A stretch of 64,000 nt of DNA. Origin: Poriferisodalis sp965215815 (GTDB lineage Bacteria > Actinomycetota > Acidimicrobiia > Acidimicrobiales > Poriferisodalaceae). The position numbers and the translations under genes were made by a program. Positions within the stretch are counted from its first letter, which is position 1. Each line of letters starts with the position of its first letter. Under the pieces are notes generated by a model. The model did no database searches and was not told the origin of the DNA. It saw only the letters and a program-made list of their open reading frames with translations. The stretch lies in assembly GCF_965215815.1 (NCBI RefSeq), contig NZ_CBDCEO010000013.1, forward strand, positions 1,674,001 to 1,738,000, written 5' to 3'. Shown piece by piece: positions 14,097-22,450 of this stretch.

Positions 14097-15164
14097 CTAT
14101 GGCCCCGTCTGCGCTGCGACTCTGGAAGGCACTCTGTTGTCAGCCTTGAGTCGCCTGATGATGATGTCCACTCGTCGAAGCACCCAATCCAGTCCCCATC
14201 GCGGCAGGTTCTGTTCGCGTCGCTGTCTCGTCGCTCGCATCCTCGGAACCGGGTGGCAGAGCTGTGTCAGCAGCTCGACGACCTGATGCCGTATGGCTGC
14301 TGGGACGTCACCTGAGATGAGGGAGATGGCGTTGGAGTACTCCATCACGGCTCGCGACGTCCACGTGCCGAACATGGCCTCCCGCTCAGCTGGCAGAGCC
14401 GCAAGGAATGCTTGTGACGTGGCGCTAGAGGGAGGCACCAGCGAGTTCATCTGCTGACCGGAGATGATCTCGCACAAGACCGATCCGACCAGATAGAAGT
14501 CGGCGTACTTGAAATCATCCTCGGATGATCTCCCGAGGCCCAGAAAGTGCTCAGGCGGGGCGTGAAACCGGTCGCCTCGTCCCCACTCGTACGCCGGTGG
14601 GTCAAGCCTGGCACTGTCGTAGAGGTCCCGGCTCCGGCCCAAGTCGGACACCTTGGCGGCGACTCGTCTGTTGCCGACCATGAAAAGGAGCACATTGTCA
14701 GCCTTGAGGTCCCGATGGGCGACGTGGCTTATGTGCATCTGATGCAGGCCGGACACGACATCGCGGAAGATGCTGAGCTTGTCCAGCCAGCTGACCTGGT
14801 CCCGATATACGAGCAGGTCGACAAGAGCCAAGTCAGCGAGTTCCATCGCGTGAAATCGCACATTCAAGACAGTGCTCGCACCTTGGACGCTGATCGGCAC
14901 AGCACTCATGCCTGAGGAGTGGAGACCGACGATGTTGCTCCTGCTCTGAAGCGACTGGAGCAGACGGCCCTCCGTATCGAATTCCAGTACTGCTGCTGTC
15001 GAACCCGCATGTCCCAGCTTGAGCACCTTCACTGCGACAGGGACCTGGTCCTGCTGATCGAAGGCCTTGAACACGAACGAGAAGTAGCCGCGTCCCACAC
15101 ACTCCTCGATGCGGTAGCGGTTGCCGATCGTCATGCCCAAGAAGACGTTCGGATCGTCAGCCAT
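14097..15164 (-). CDS. Hanks-type Ser/Thr protein kinase, cytosolic
   Basis: 355 aa. Glycine loop GRGYFSFVF (residues 24-32), VAVK lysine (K46), catalytic loop HRDLKADN (150-157), Mg-binding loop DLG (174-176, instead of DFG), and an APPEHF substrate segment. All catalytic residues are present, so it should be active. There is no transmembrane helix or PASTA domain, unlike housekeeping PknB kinases. The ATG overlaps the end of the XRE gene by 8 nt and the TPR gene follows after 2 nt. The role is unknown; the linkage suggests a regulated signalling or defence module. Confidence 0.85.
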   Translation of the reverse strand: MADDPNVFLGMTIGNRYRIEECVGRGYFSFVFKAFDQQDQVPVAVKVLKLGHAGSTAAVLEFDTEGRLLQSLQSRSNIVGLHSSGMSAVPISVQGASTVLNVRFHAMELADLALVDLLVYRDQVSWLDKLSIFRDVVSGLHQMHISHVAHRDLKADNVLLFMVGNRRVAAKVSDLGRSRDLYDSARLDPPAYEWGRGDRFHAPPEHFLGLGRSSEDDFKYADFYLVGSVLCEIISGQQMNSLVPPSSATSQAFLAALPAEREAMFGTWTSRAVMEYSNAISLISGDVPAAIRHQVVELLTQLCHPVPRMRATRQRREQNLPRWGLDWVLRRVDIIIRRLKADNRVPSRVAAQTGP

Positions 15165-15444
15165 ACTTCGCCCTCAGCTCGGCGAGCACCTCGGGATGCT
15201 GTCGGATGATCTCCATGACGTCCTCGGGGACGACCCCTGACGACAGCGCGAGCGTGTCGGCGTCGATCCCGTACACCCCTTCGGCCCGCTCCCGCAGATT
15301 GGCTGACGGCGGACGGGCGCCGTTCTCGACCCGCGATAGATACGACGGGTTCACGCCCAAATCAGCCGCAGCGCTCCGTAGCGACTGCTGTTTGGCCTCT
15401 CGCGCCTTGCGGAGAACCTGTGCGATGCTCGACTGCTCGTCCAC
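15157..15444 (-). CDS. XRE-family transcriptional regulator
   Basis: 95 aa. LRKAREAKQQSLRSAAADLG, then VNPSYLSRVENGARPPSANL is a standard XRE/Cro HTH, followed by a short helical tail (DVMEIIRQHPEVLAELRAKY) that may form a dimer or sense a signal. The GTG start at 15444 lies 6 nt behind a clear promoter. An inverted repeat overlaps that promoter, so autorepression is likely. It heads the operon with the kinase and TPR genes. Confidence 0.85.
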   Translation of the reverse strand: MDEQSSIAQVLRKAREAKQQSLRSAAADLGVNPSYLSRVENGARPPSANLRERAEGVYGIDADTLALSSGVVPEDVMEIIRQHPEVLAELRAKYG

Positions 15445-15450
15445 AAGTGC

Positions 15451-15480
15451 AGCCTAAAGAGTGTTGACCAAGTTGTCAAC
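15451..15480 (-). promoter_or_regulatory. Leaderless promoter and operator of the XRE-kinase-TPR operon
   Basis: Minus strand: TTGACA (15474-15479), 17-nt spacer, TAGGCT (15451-15456), 6 nt, GTG start. Inverted repeat GTTGAC-n6-GTCAAC (15463-15480) covers the -35 and part of the spacer, an ideal site for the XRE repressor. Confidence 0.7.
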
Positions 15481-15584
15481 GGCGATGTGGAGTTCCGGAG
15501 CACCCGGGAACGCTCAACTGGGAATGTCGTCCAGCGCCGATCGGACCGCGACCTCGAGCCGCCAGGACGATGAGAGCCATCCCA

Positions 15585-15880
15585 GCCGGCGCTGCCACCC
15601 AGCCACCGATCGGCATCGTCGCAGACAGGGGCGAACTGCCACACGGCGTGGGCGAGGTCCCACATCGGCGACGCCACGAAGATCGCGTCCCAGTCGATGA
15701 ACGCCGTCGCCCGCCCGTCCCCGAACACGGTGTTACGCGGCGCTATGTCCCCGTGGCACACGACCTGACCCGTCGCAACGGCCTGGGGGCCTTCGGAGAA
15801 GCCCGAGCCGGGAGCGAACCTTGCGACGCAGTCGTGACAGGACCCCAACAGCTCCCCGACTGACGCAAGCTCGCTCCCGG
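15585..15880 (-). pseudogene. Phosphotransferase (APH) fragment 4, central part
   Basis: Encodes SELASVGELLGSCHDCVARF, VVCHGDIAPRNTVFGDG, AFIDWDAIFVASPMWDLAHA and APVCDDADRWLGG, i.e. the catalytic core without N-lobe or C-terminal helices. Both ends join unrelated sequence. Confidence 0.8.
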
Positions 15881-15922
15881 GACGGGACATCTTCCCCAAG
15901 CTCACCGCGGACAGTCACCCAC

Positions 15923-16405
15923 TCATCGCCGGCTGGCGCAGGCGGGGCACCGGCAGCTTCCGAAGTAGTCACTGTCGTGGATGAGGCCGTGCATTCGTCC
16001 GCGGTCGGCATCGAAGTGCGGCCAGAGACGGCGCGCGTAGCGCTCATCGGGCCGTCCACCAGGTTTCGAGTAGTACCTGAACAGCGCATACGCAACGAGA
16101 TCCGCCGCCTGGAGGGCTCTCGTGGCCCGAGAATCTGCGAACAGCGGAACGTCAGCAAGATTTCGCATTCGACCAAGCGAACTGCTCGCCGTGCGCCACT
16201 GATTCGTCCAGTTCTGCATACTGTCCTCCACCATGAAGCTCGAACATGGTGTGGTCGTGCCTCAAAGGGCGGAGCTTGCGGAACAGGAATGTGTCAAGAC
16301 GCTGCTGTAGATGCCATGCAACTTCCTCGTGAACGATGATTCCCCCGACGACGAGCACGGGACTGAGGCCGTGAGTTCCGCACTCATCTACGAGACACAG
16401 CTACA
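15923..16405 (-). pseudogene. DUF3800 gene, broken by frameshift and deletion
   Basis: One frame (to ~16400) gives LVDECGTHGLSPVLVVGGII, then VHEEVAWHLQQRLDTFLF and TMFELHGGGQYAEL, the N-terminal DUF3800 motifs (xVDExG, GG, ELHG). Another frame (15923-16234) gives PLFADSRATRALQAADLVAY and ALFRYYSKPGG, its C-terminal motif. The two overlap out of frame and ~100 residues of the usual middle are absent. The start codon is lost next to the 98-bp repeat at 16415. DUF3800 proteins are RNase-H-like and frequent in accessory and defence loci. Confidence 0.7.
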
Positions 16406-16414
16406 AACTGACCC

Positions 16415-16512
16415 CCGACGCGTTCGTGCCCCGCCGAAGCGGGGCACGTTCTGCGAGTCAGCAGAGGAGCAAGCTCACGGCACCGAATACTTCGGTCCTC
16501 TCCGCTGCGAAC
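16415..16512. repeat. 98-bp dispersed repeat with hairpin, copy B
   Basis: Matches 9817-9914, including the same 9-bp stem and CGAA loop (16426-16447). It lies against the broken 5' end of the DUF3800 gene. Confidence 0.75.
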
Positions 16513-16546
16513 ATGTTACTCACTGCCGTCGCACCGTACAGTCGGA

Positions 16547-16606
16547 TTCCGAGAGGACAAGCACGGTTTTCTCGAGGGTCCGTTGATCACTCTTCGGTGT
16601 GGGCGA
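16547..16606. repeat. Repeat shared with 12106-12165 (APH 3' flank)
   Basis: Starts TTCCGAGAGGACAAGCACGG and continues into the end of the phosphotransferase gene. It is the common downstream flank of APH copies 3 and 5. Confidence 0.7.
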
Positions 16607-17234
16607 ATCCGGCGGCAGCAGCGGCTTGTGCGACGAGCGTGTGTTGCTGCTCGGCGGCTCGGTGCTGGCTGTCGAGCGTCTCGAGGATGCCTTCGCGTTC
16701 CATCTGGACAAACGCCCCGATCCCCGCAGCGATCTTGCGCACGACGGCTCGTGTGCAGCCGGCGATGACCTCGACGACCATGTCTGCGAGCTCATCGGCC
16801 CGGTCGGCGCTCAGCCGATAGCCGCCGACCAACACTGCGATGCGCGCCGACCGGTCGGGCGGGCTCGGCCAGCCATCCAGCCACCGATCGGCATCGTCGC
16901 AGACAGGGGCGAACTGCCACACGGCGTGCGCGAGGTCCCACATCGGCGTCGAGACGAAGATCCCGCCCCAGTCGATGAACGCCGTCGCCCGCCCGTCCCC
17001 GAACACGGTGTTGCGCGGCGCTATGTCCCCGTGGCACACGACCTGACCCGCCGCGACGGCCTGGGGGCCTTCTTCGAAGCCGGTCTCGGGAGCGAATCCC
17101 GCGACGCAGTCGTGATAGGACCGCAACAGCTCCCCCACCGACGCCAGCTCGCTGCAGCCCAAGCGCCAGCTCTCGGCGTGGCGAAGCACCGCCAGGCGAT
17201 GCCGGATCTTGCGTTGCTGCTCTCGATCGTCCAT
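16587..17234 (-). pseudogene. APH copy 5 fused to a transposase N-terminus
   Basis: 215 codons. The first ~20 (MDDREQQRKIRHRLAVLRHA) are the typical start of an IS481-type transposase. From SWRLGCSELASVGELL on it is the phosphotransferase family: VVCHGDIAPRNTVFGDG, AFIDWGG, MWDLAHAVWQFAPV and a full C-terminal half. The N-lobe that binds ATP is missing, so kinase activity is unlikely. The fusion could still be expressed from the transposon's start. Flanking DNA to 17290 looks like transposon remnant. Confidence 0.7.
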
Positions 17235-17318
17235 CAGGACTTCCTCTCACGAGAAACCCCGACTGTCATCAACCTCCGTCAGTCTCAGGGCTAGACGCCC
17301 AAGCGTTGCCGGCACGCC

Positions 17319-19053
17319 CTAGGAGACTGCTGAGTAAGTCGGTTGGTGTGTCGGTGTTTTGGGCTTGGTTGGGCTGTGGTCGTGGGTTGGGGCGCGGCGG
17401 GGTTCGGTTGTGGGCTGCGGGTTCGGCTTGTCGGTGGGGGTTGGGTCAGGTGATGGCCCAGGTGGTGCCGTTGTGGTGGAGTCCGAGGCTGGTGAGGCGT
17501 TGGAGGTTGACCGCGGCGGCGCGCAGCCGCAGCCAGTGCCGGTTGTTGGCGGTGCCGAGGTAGGGGCATCTTCGGTTGCGGCGCACGATCCACGCGATGG
17601 TTCTTTCGGCCATGGGCCGCACGGTGCGGTATTGGTGCTGGAACCGGTCGGTGCGGGCTTGGACGCGTGCTGCTTTGAGCAGTTCGTGGTGGGGGTGGAT
17701 CTTGATGACGCGTCCGTTCTTCGCGGTGGTGCAGCGGTCGCGTTGGGGGCATCGGGCGCAGTGTCGGCCGAAGCGGGCGTTGCCTTTGGGGGTGATGTGC
17801 ACGGTGTGGCCTTCGGGGCAGGCCACGGTGCCGGAGAACTCGCCTGTGTCGGCGTCGATGCTGTAGTCGATGTCGAAGTCGTCGATGCTGTAGCCGCCCT
17901 CGACGGCGACGCTCAGCGGCGGCGGCTTGATCACCGCGTCCATGGCGCGCTCGACGAGATCGGCGCGAAGCTGCCCGGTGCCATAAGCGCTGTCGGCGAG
18001 CACCGTGGTGCCGGCGGGCTCGCCGTCGAGCAGCCCCATCGCTGCGTCCGCGTCGCCGGCGTCGCCGCCGGTGAGATCAGCAGCGGTGACCAGCCCGGTG
18101 TCGGGCTCGGCCGCGATGTGGGCCTTGTAGCCGTCGCGGTAGCTGTGAGAGGTCTTGTGGGTGTGACGCGACTCGGGATCCACCACGCTGATCACCCGGC
18201 CCTTCGCGGTGCCGCGGGCGATCCGCCACCGTCCCGGCCCCCCGGCGGGCTCCACGTCCTGGCCCGCGACCAGCCCCAACAGGCCCACCGCGTCGGCCTG
18301 AGCAGCGTCGAGATCGAGATCCGCCGCAGCCGCAGCCAGTTCCACAGCGTCGTCGACCAGCTCGGACACCAGCCGCTCGGCGTCGGCGGGATCGCACCAG
18401 TCCACGACCGGCCCCGCCGGGTCCAGATTGCGTTCGCGCACCGGCACCTCGCCCAGTTCGGGAACCAGCCTGCGGACCCGTCGGATCTGGTTCGTCACCA
18501 TCGTCACAGTGTCCTGACGGGCCACAGCGTCGTCGAGCACCGTGGAATCGAGCACCCGCCGAGCACTGCCAGCCACAGCGCCCGTCACAGCAATCAGCTC
18601 CCGCACCGCGTCGAACACCCGATCCGGGCGGCCGCTCGCGCGCAGCTTGTTGCGCCACAGAGTCAAAACCGTGGGATGGAACGCCGCCTCGGTCAGCGCC
18701 AGCCCTGCCGCGGCCTTCCACGCCACATCGGTCTGCAACCGCCGACACGCCTCACGGTCCGACAGGCCCTCGAGAGCCTGCAGCACCATCACCGCAGCGA
18801 TCACCTCGCCCGGCACCGACGGACGGCCCCGACCCGACCCGAACAGATCCTCGAACAACTCGTCACCGAACAGCCGGCCACGATGCTCGGCCAACAGCGC
18901 ATACACCGACCCCGGCGGCACAAGATGCCCGCACACCGCCGCCGCGTCCAACAACACCCGATCCTGAACCGCTGAGCCCTGCACCCCGACATTGTCCCGC
19001 GCGCCCCCACCCCGCACGCGGAAATCGCGCCCAATAAATCAGCAGTCTCCTAG
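17319..19053 (-). mobile_element. IS1182-family element 1 (complete)
   Basis: 1,735 bp with perfect 15-bp terminal inverted repeats CTAGGAGACTGCTGA (17319-17333) and TCAGCAGTCTCCTAG (19039-19053). CTAG at both ends may be the palindromic 4-bp target duplication. It carries one intact transposase gene, so it may be active. Confidence 0.9.
17446..19017 (-). CDS. IS1182-family transposase
   Basis: 523 aa DDE transposase. N-terminal part: FGDELFEDLFGSGRGRPSVP and ALEGLSDREACRRLQTDVAW. Catalytic Asp in RRVLDSTVLDDAV, second Asp in VLADSAYGTGQLRAD, Glu in VRPMAERTIAWIV. A Cys motif (HCARCPQRDRC) lies before the last third, usual for this family. It fills the element between its inverted repeats and is intact. 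A GTG in the first ~12 codons may be the real start. Confidence 0.92.
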   Translation of the reverse strand: MRGGGARDNVGVQGSAVQDRVLLDAAAVCGHLVPPGSVYALLAEHRGRLFGDELFEDLFGSGRGRPSVPGEVIAAVMVLQALEGLSDREACRRLQTDVAWKAAAGLALTEAAFHPTVLTLWRNKLRASGRPDRVFDAVRELIAVTGAVAGSARRVLDSTVLDDAVARQDTVTMVTNQIRRVRRLVPELGEVPVRERNLDPAGPVVDWCDPADAERLVSELVDDAVELAAAAADLDLDAAQADAVGLLGLVAGQDVEPAGGPGRWRIARGTAKGRVISVVDPESRHTHKTSHSYRDGYKAHIAAEPDTGLVTAADLTGGDAGDADAAMGLLDGEPAGTTVLADSAYGTGQLRADLVERAMDAVIKPPPLSVAVEGGYSIDDFDIDYSIDADTGEFSGTVACPEGHTVHITPKGNARFGRHCARCPQRDRCTTAKNGRVIKIHPHHELLKAARVQARTDRFQHQYRTVRPMAERTIAWIVRRNRRCPYLGTANNRHWLRLRAAAVNLQRLTSLGLHHNGTTWAIT

Positions 19054-19159
19054 GTACCACGAGGCCTCCGCACAACTCACGACAGCAATAGTCAGCATCA
19101 CCCCCGCGCGAAGTCCAAGTAACACCAGGTTCACGAAATTTCAATATCAGGGATAACAG

Positions 19160-19188
19160 ATGCCGCGCATTCTCGAGCGCCGCGGCAT
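19160..19188. promoter_or_regulatory. Inverted repeat before the RDD gene
   Basis: ATGCCGCG (19160-19167) and CGCGGCAT (19181-19188), 13-nt spacer, ending 10 nt before the ATG at 19199. Operator, or terminator of an earlier unit. Confidence 0.4.
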
Positions 19189-19198
19189 TCTTTAGAAC

Positions 19199-20047
19199 AT
19201 GGAGAAGACACCCGACGGGGACCGCTCGACGGCGATGGGCAAGATCACGCTCGGCGACGGACAGTCTCGGGAACTCGCCGCGCCGCTCTCGCGGCTCGTA
19301 GCGCGGGGGACAGATACCTTCTTGGCACTAATTGTTGTGGCGCTTCTCTATGGCGGGGCGAGCTACTTCTGGGGCCTGCCTGGGGATGGGTTCCGAAGCC
19401 TCTGGGAGGTTGACGCGAGGGGAAGCCCCAGCGAGACGCAAGTCGAGAGCCGACACGCTGCACACCGTCTCTCGAAGCACTGCGCTCAATTCACTGGATG
19501 CAGTGGTGAAGCACGCGATGTCGAGGTCGTGGATGCGGCGAAGAGTGCAGAATCAGATTCCACGGATTCGTCGTTCTCAGACGGTGAACTTGTGCTTCTG
19601 ATCGCGAGTTTGTCGTTGTATGAGTTGATCTGTCTGGCGGGCATGGGACAAGGGCGCTCACCCGGGCGAGCGTTGGCCGGAATCCGCGTGGTGCGGTTCC
19701 AGGACGGACGAGCATTGAGCTGGCGGGAGGCGATCAATCGATGGAGCGTGTTGGGCATTGGGTTTTCGCTGCTTTTGCTATGGCCAGACCTGCGAGAAGA
19801 TTGGAGAGCGATTGCAATCGCCGCCGTGAGTGGCGGCACGATCCTGTTGAGCAGAACCCGGCAGGGCTGGCATGACATGGCAGCCGACTCAGTAGTAGTG
19901 AGGCAAGCTCGCCGACGGCCGCTATCGGTAGCCCAACGATGGGCAGCATGGGCCAAGAGAGTGGAGAAATGGTTCATTGCTGTGGTCACAATTGCGTGCG
20001 TTGTCATGCTCGCTATTCTGATCCTGACAATGCAGAGGCACCGCTAG
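19199..20047 (+). CDS. RDD-family membrane protein
   Basis: 282 aa. TM-like segments: FLALIVVALLYGGASYFWGL, LVLLIASLSLYELICLAG, WSVLGIGFSLLLLWP and a C-terminal IAVVTIACVVMLAILILTM. RDD signatures: RLVARGTDTFLA near the N-terminus, MGQGRSPGRALAGIRVVR in the middle and RTRQGWHDMAADSVVV late. A long hydrophilic insert (residues ~70-130) separates the first two TM segments. RDD proteins are of unknown or transport-related function. It converges on the TIR gene, their stop codons sharing CTAG. Confidence 0.8.
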   Translation: MEKTPDGDRSTAMGKITLGDGQSRELAAPLSRLVARGTDTFLALIVVALLYGGASYFWGLPGDGFRSLWEVDARGSPSETQVESRHAAHRLSKHCAQFTGCSGEARDVEVVDAAKSAESDSTDSSFSDGELVLLIASLSLYELICLAGMGQGRSPGRALAGIRVVRFQDGRALSWREAINRWSVLGIGFSLLLLWPDLREDWRAIAIAAVSGGTILLSRTRQGWHDMAADSVVVRQARRRPLSVAQRWAAWAKRVEKWFIAVVTIACVVMLAILILTMQRHR

Positions 20048-20538
20048 CCATAGTTGTTTCTGATGCGGATGGCATCCTCTACCCAAGTATCCAAGTTGCC
20101 CTTGATGTGGTCGTAAACGTAGGTGCTCGTCGAGTACGACGGGTCGTACGCCTTGACGATTGAAGCGAGCGACTTGTCCCCGACCTTGAACGCGCTAAAC
20201 GGATTGCCCCCTTTGTCGGACTTGTTTCCGCTGCTGTCGAGAAGATTGTGAATGTAGATTCCGAGAACACCCTTCTTGCCTTTCCAGCTTTGCTCGATCT
20301 CGTATTTTATCCACTTGCGGCCTGCTGTGTTCGCACCAATCAGGACAATCGTTACTGATCTCCCCTTCAGCTGGTCGTTGATCCAGTCCTTGATTGCCTT
20401 GTCGCCGCCCTGTTTCACTTCTTCCCATTTGTTGTCCTGAACAGGCTGATTTCCGTCGACTACTCCCATATTCCGGACCTGTGATGCTCTCCAGGCATCG
20501 GCTGCATAGTGGAAGCTGTAGAACGCTTTGCGGGCCAT
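20044..20538 (-). CDS. ThsB/MTH538-like TIR-domain protein
   Basis: 164 aa, a single TIR-like domain. FYSFHYAADAWRASQVRNMG is the ThsB/MTH538 opening (FxSFxxxxDxWRxxQVRN). SVTIVLIGANTAGRKWIKYE is the central strand-helix, with E80/E82 after W76 as candidate catalytic glutamates. KGVLGIYIHNLLDSSGN follows. Thoeris ThsB proteins sense phage and make a cyclic-ADP-ribose-type signal for an effector. The ATG at 20538 has GAGAGGA upstream. It is third in a minus-strand operon after a proline-rich peptide and a three-TM protein (34-nt gap). Base composition is visibly less GC-rich than its surroundings. No ThsA-like NADase is nearby. Confidence 0.8.
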   Translation of the reverse strand: MARKAFYSFHYAADAWRASQVRNMGVVDGNQPVQDNKWEEVKQGGDKAIKDWINDQLKGRSVTIVLIGANTAGRKWIKYEIEQSWKGKKGVLGIYIHNLLDSSGNKSDKGGNPFSAFKVGDKSLASIVKAYDPSYSTSTYVYDHIKGNLDTWVEDAIRIRNNYG

Positions 20539-20572
20539 ATCTTATTTCCTCTCCACAAGGGAATAGAGCAAT

Positions 20573-21031
20573 TTATTGGGTATCTGGACAGTCTGCGGGG
20601 CAAGGGGGAGTGGCGTCACTTCCTCCTGCCAGCGAAACAACCATTATCACGACCACTGTCACGAGTATCGTTCCGTAGAAACCAACTAGGGTGCGAGAGA
20701 ACACGGTACGAAACCACCGCACATTTTGGGTATCGGGACTCACATTGACATCGAGGTCATACTCAAGATCATCCGCATTGAGCGTTCTAACATGGTTGTA
20801 GAGAGCACGGTATCGCCTTTCTTGCCAGAGGTAATATCCGTCTAAGCCCCAGAACGCTAGGATAGGGACGAGAGTGACCAATAGAATGAGGCTTTCCGAA
20901 GTATTCGCCGCGAAAGCCAAGAGCGCAGCGATAAGAATGACGCTCCAGCCCTTCAACAGGAACGAGTTGTGACCCAAACGCGTCACGACACCTTGGATCA
21001 TCTGTAGGTGAGCATGAAGCTTGTCGGCCAT
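20573..21031 (-). CDS. Three-TM membrane protein, TIR partner
   Basis: 152 aa. A short cytosolic helix (LHAHLQMIQGVVTRLGHNSF) is followed by TM1 (WSVILIAALLAFAA), TM2 (LILLVTLVPILAFWGLDGYY), a basic loop with LWQERRYRALYNHVR and TM3 near residues 114-136. The RLxxNSFxxKxW segment before two close TM helices resembles SLATT-type effector proteins, which are thought to depolarise membranes in nucleotide-signalled defence; this match is tentative. The start at 21031 has AAGGG a few bases upstream. Its position before the TIR gene suggests it is the effector of that sensor. Confidence 0.65.
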   Translation of the reverse strand: MADKLHAHLQMIQGVVTRLGHNSFLLKGWSVILIAALLAFAANTSESLILLVTLVPILAFWGLDGYYLWQERRYRALYNHVRTLNADDLEYDLDVNVSPDTQNVRWFRTVFSRTLVGFYGTILVTVVVIMVVSLAGGSDATPPCPADCPDTQ

Positions 21032-21110
21032 GTCAGACCCTTTGTGATCGGCTCGCCCGACCGAATGACGCTTCCAGCCGATGCCTATTGACGTAGTAGT
21101 ACGGCCCTGG

Positions 21111-21266
21111 CTAGATGCCGCCCCGGTGCGGGGGTGGGATTGGGCCGGGTCGCGGTGGACTGCCGGGTCGATTCGGCGGCGGCCCTGGTTGTGGCCGCGG
21201 GGGTGGTCCACCGGGTCGCGGGGGCTGTCCTGGCCTTGAGGGTGTCTGAGGACGCTGCAGGTTCAT
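21111..21266 (-). CDS. Proline-rich 51-aa peptide
   Basis: MNLQRPQTPSRPGQPPRPGG then PPPRPQPGPPPNRPGSPPRP and a GPIPPPHRGGI end: about 45% proline, with Arg and Gly, no hydrophobic core. AAGGAG stands 8 nt before the ATG at 21266, better than chance. It is first in line with the three-TM and TIR genes (79-nt gap). It could be an SH3-like ligand or disordered linker peptide; a chance GC-rich ORF is not excluded. Confidence 0.4.
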   Translation of the reverse strand: MNLQRPQTPSRPGQPPRPGGPPPRPQPGPPPNRPGSPPRPGPIPPPHRGGI

Positions 21267-21500
21267 TTGTTTGCTCCTTCCGCTTCGTCTTGGGCGGACG
21301 TTGGGACGAGGCGTCCGCAGCGGCGCTCTCGGCCTCATTGCTTACTCTTCGGCTCCGCATCGCATTTGATGCGGACTGTCCGCCATGTGTCCTGTACGTC
21401 GTTCTTGGGCCAAGGGTTGGCCTGCCTGATTGTCCGTCTGTGGGGGACGGGCGGCGCTGTGCTGCGACCGCACATCTAGGAGGGTGGTCGGAAAGTTCGG

Positions 21501-22377
21501 GTGTGGGTCCTGGTGTTGGGGGGCGTGATCGCGGATGATGGTGGGGTGCGCGGTTCGGCTGATGGTCAGGGTTCGATTTTCGATGTCGGGGTGATGGTGG
21601 GCGGCCTGCTCGACACTGAGGGTTTCTTGGCGACGTTGGGGCAGGCTCGGGGCGAGTTGTTCTGTGATGCCGATTTTGATGCGTTGTACGCGTCTGGCCG
21701 TGGTCGGCGGTCGCATCCGCCGTCGGTGGTGGCGGCGTTGTTGTTGTTGCAGTTGTTCTATGGCGTGTCGGACCGCGAGGCGGAGCGCCGTTCGCGGTTC
21801 GACATGTCGTGGAAAGCGGCGCTGGGTTTGCCGTTGGAGCATCGGGGGATAGCGCATGTGGTGCTGGTGGAGTTCCGGGCGCGTCTGGTTCGCGCCGGGA
21901 TGGAGTCCTTTTTGGGGGATCGTGTCAAGATCGCAGCCAAACGCGCCGGGGTGATCGGCCATCGCCGCACGATGGACTCGACCGGTGTGGCGGACTCGGT
22001 GCTGACCCAGGACACGATCACGCTGATCAGGTCCGGGGTCCGCAAGTGCATCGAGGTGCTGGGCGGGATCGACGCCGGGGCCGCAGCGGAGCTGGCGGGG
22101 CTGTTGTCGCGTGAGGACTACGACCGGCGAGGCAAACCGCAGATCATGTGGGCTGATCCCTGCGCACGGGCCGCTTTGGTCGCGGAGCTGTTCGGCGACG
22201 CCGAGACCGTCATCGGGTTCTGCGCCCGTTTCGGGGACCCGGGCCTGGCTGGGGCGGTCGAGCTGCTGAGGGTCGTGGCGGGCCAGGACATCGAGATCGC
22301 CGCCGACGACGACGGAGCCCAAACCCCGCGGATAGCTCAAAGAGTGGCCCCCGGCCGGGTCATCTCGATGGTCGATC
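21501..22377 (+). pseudogene. IS1182 transposase, 5' part
   Basis: Encodes the N-terminal ~290 residues: ELFCDADFDALYASGRGRRS, YGVSDREAERRSRFDMSWKA, catalytic region RRTMDSTGVADSVLTQDT and a VAPGRVISMVD end. Coding is interrupted at the GATC target site; the frame runs a few codons into the inserted element and stops at 22391. Confidence 0.85.
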
Positions 22378-22450
22378 TGTTGTGCGTCTGAGTTTGCCGC
22401 GGAGGGTCCACCGTGGAATGAACCAAGTCTGATCGTGTTCTCGCTGACGC

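Noticed and set aside
1..17300. Chromosomal integron cassette array
   Set aside because: Small modules in tandem invite the idea, but no integrase, no consistent attC-like site at gene ends, and copies are broken at random points.
17359..18975. 538-codon plus-strand ORF over IS1182 element 1
   Set aside because: Antisense shadow of the transposase; composition is low-complexity and the minus strand carries a perfect transposase.
20573..21211. Longer start (21211) for the three-TM protein
   Set aside because: The extra 60 residues are basic, unstructured and overlap the proline-rich ORF; ATG 21031 has its own ribosome site.
21267..21479. N-terminus of the TatD gene left of IS1182 element 2
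   Set aside because: All three frames were read; none shows the HxH metal motif or other TatD features, so the missing part is not there.
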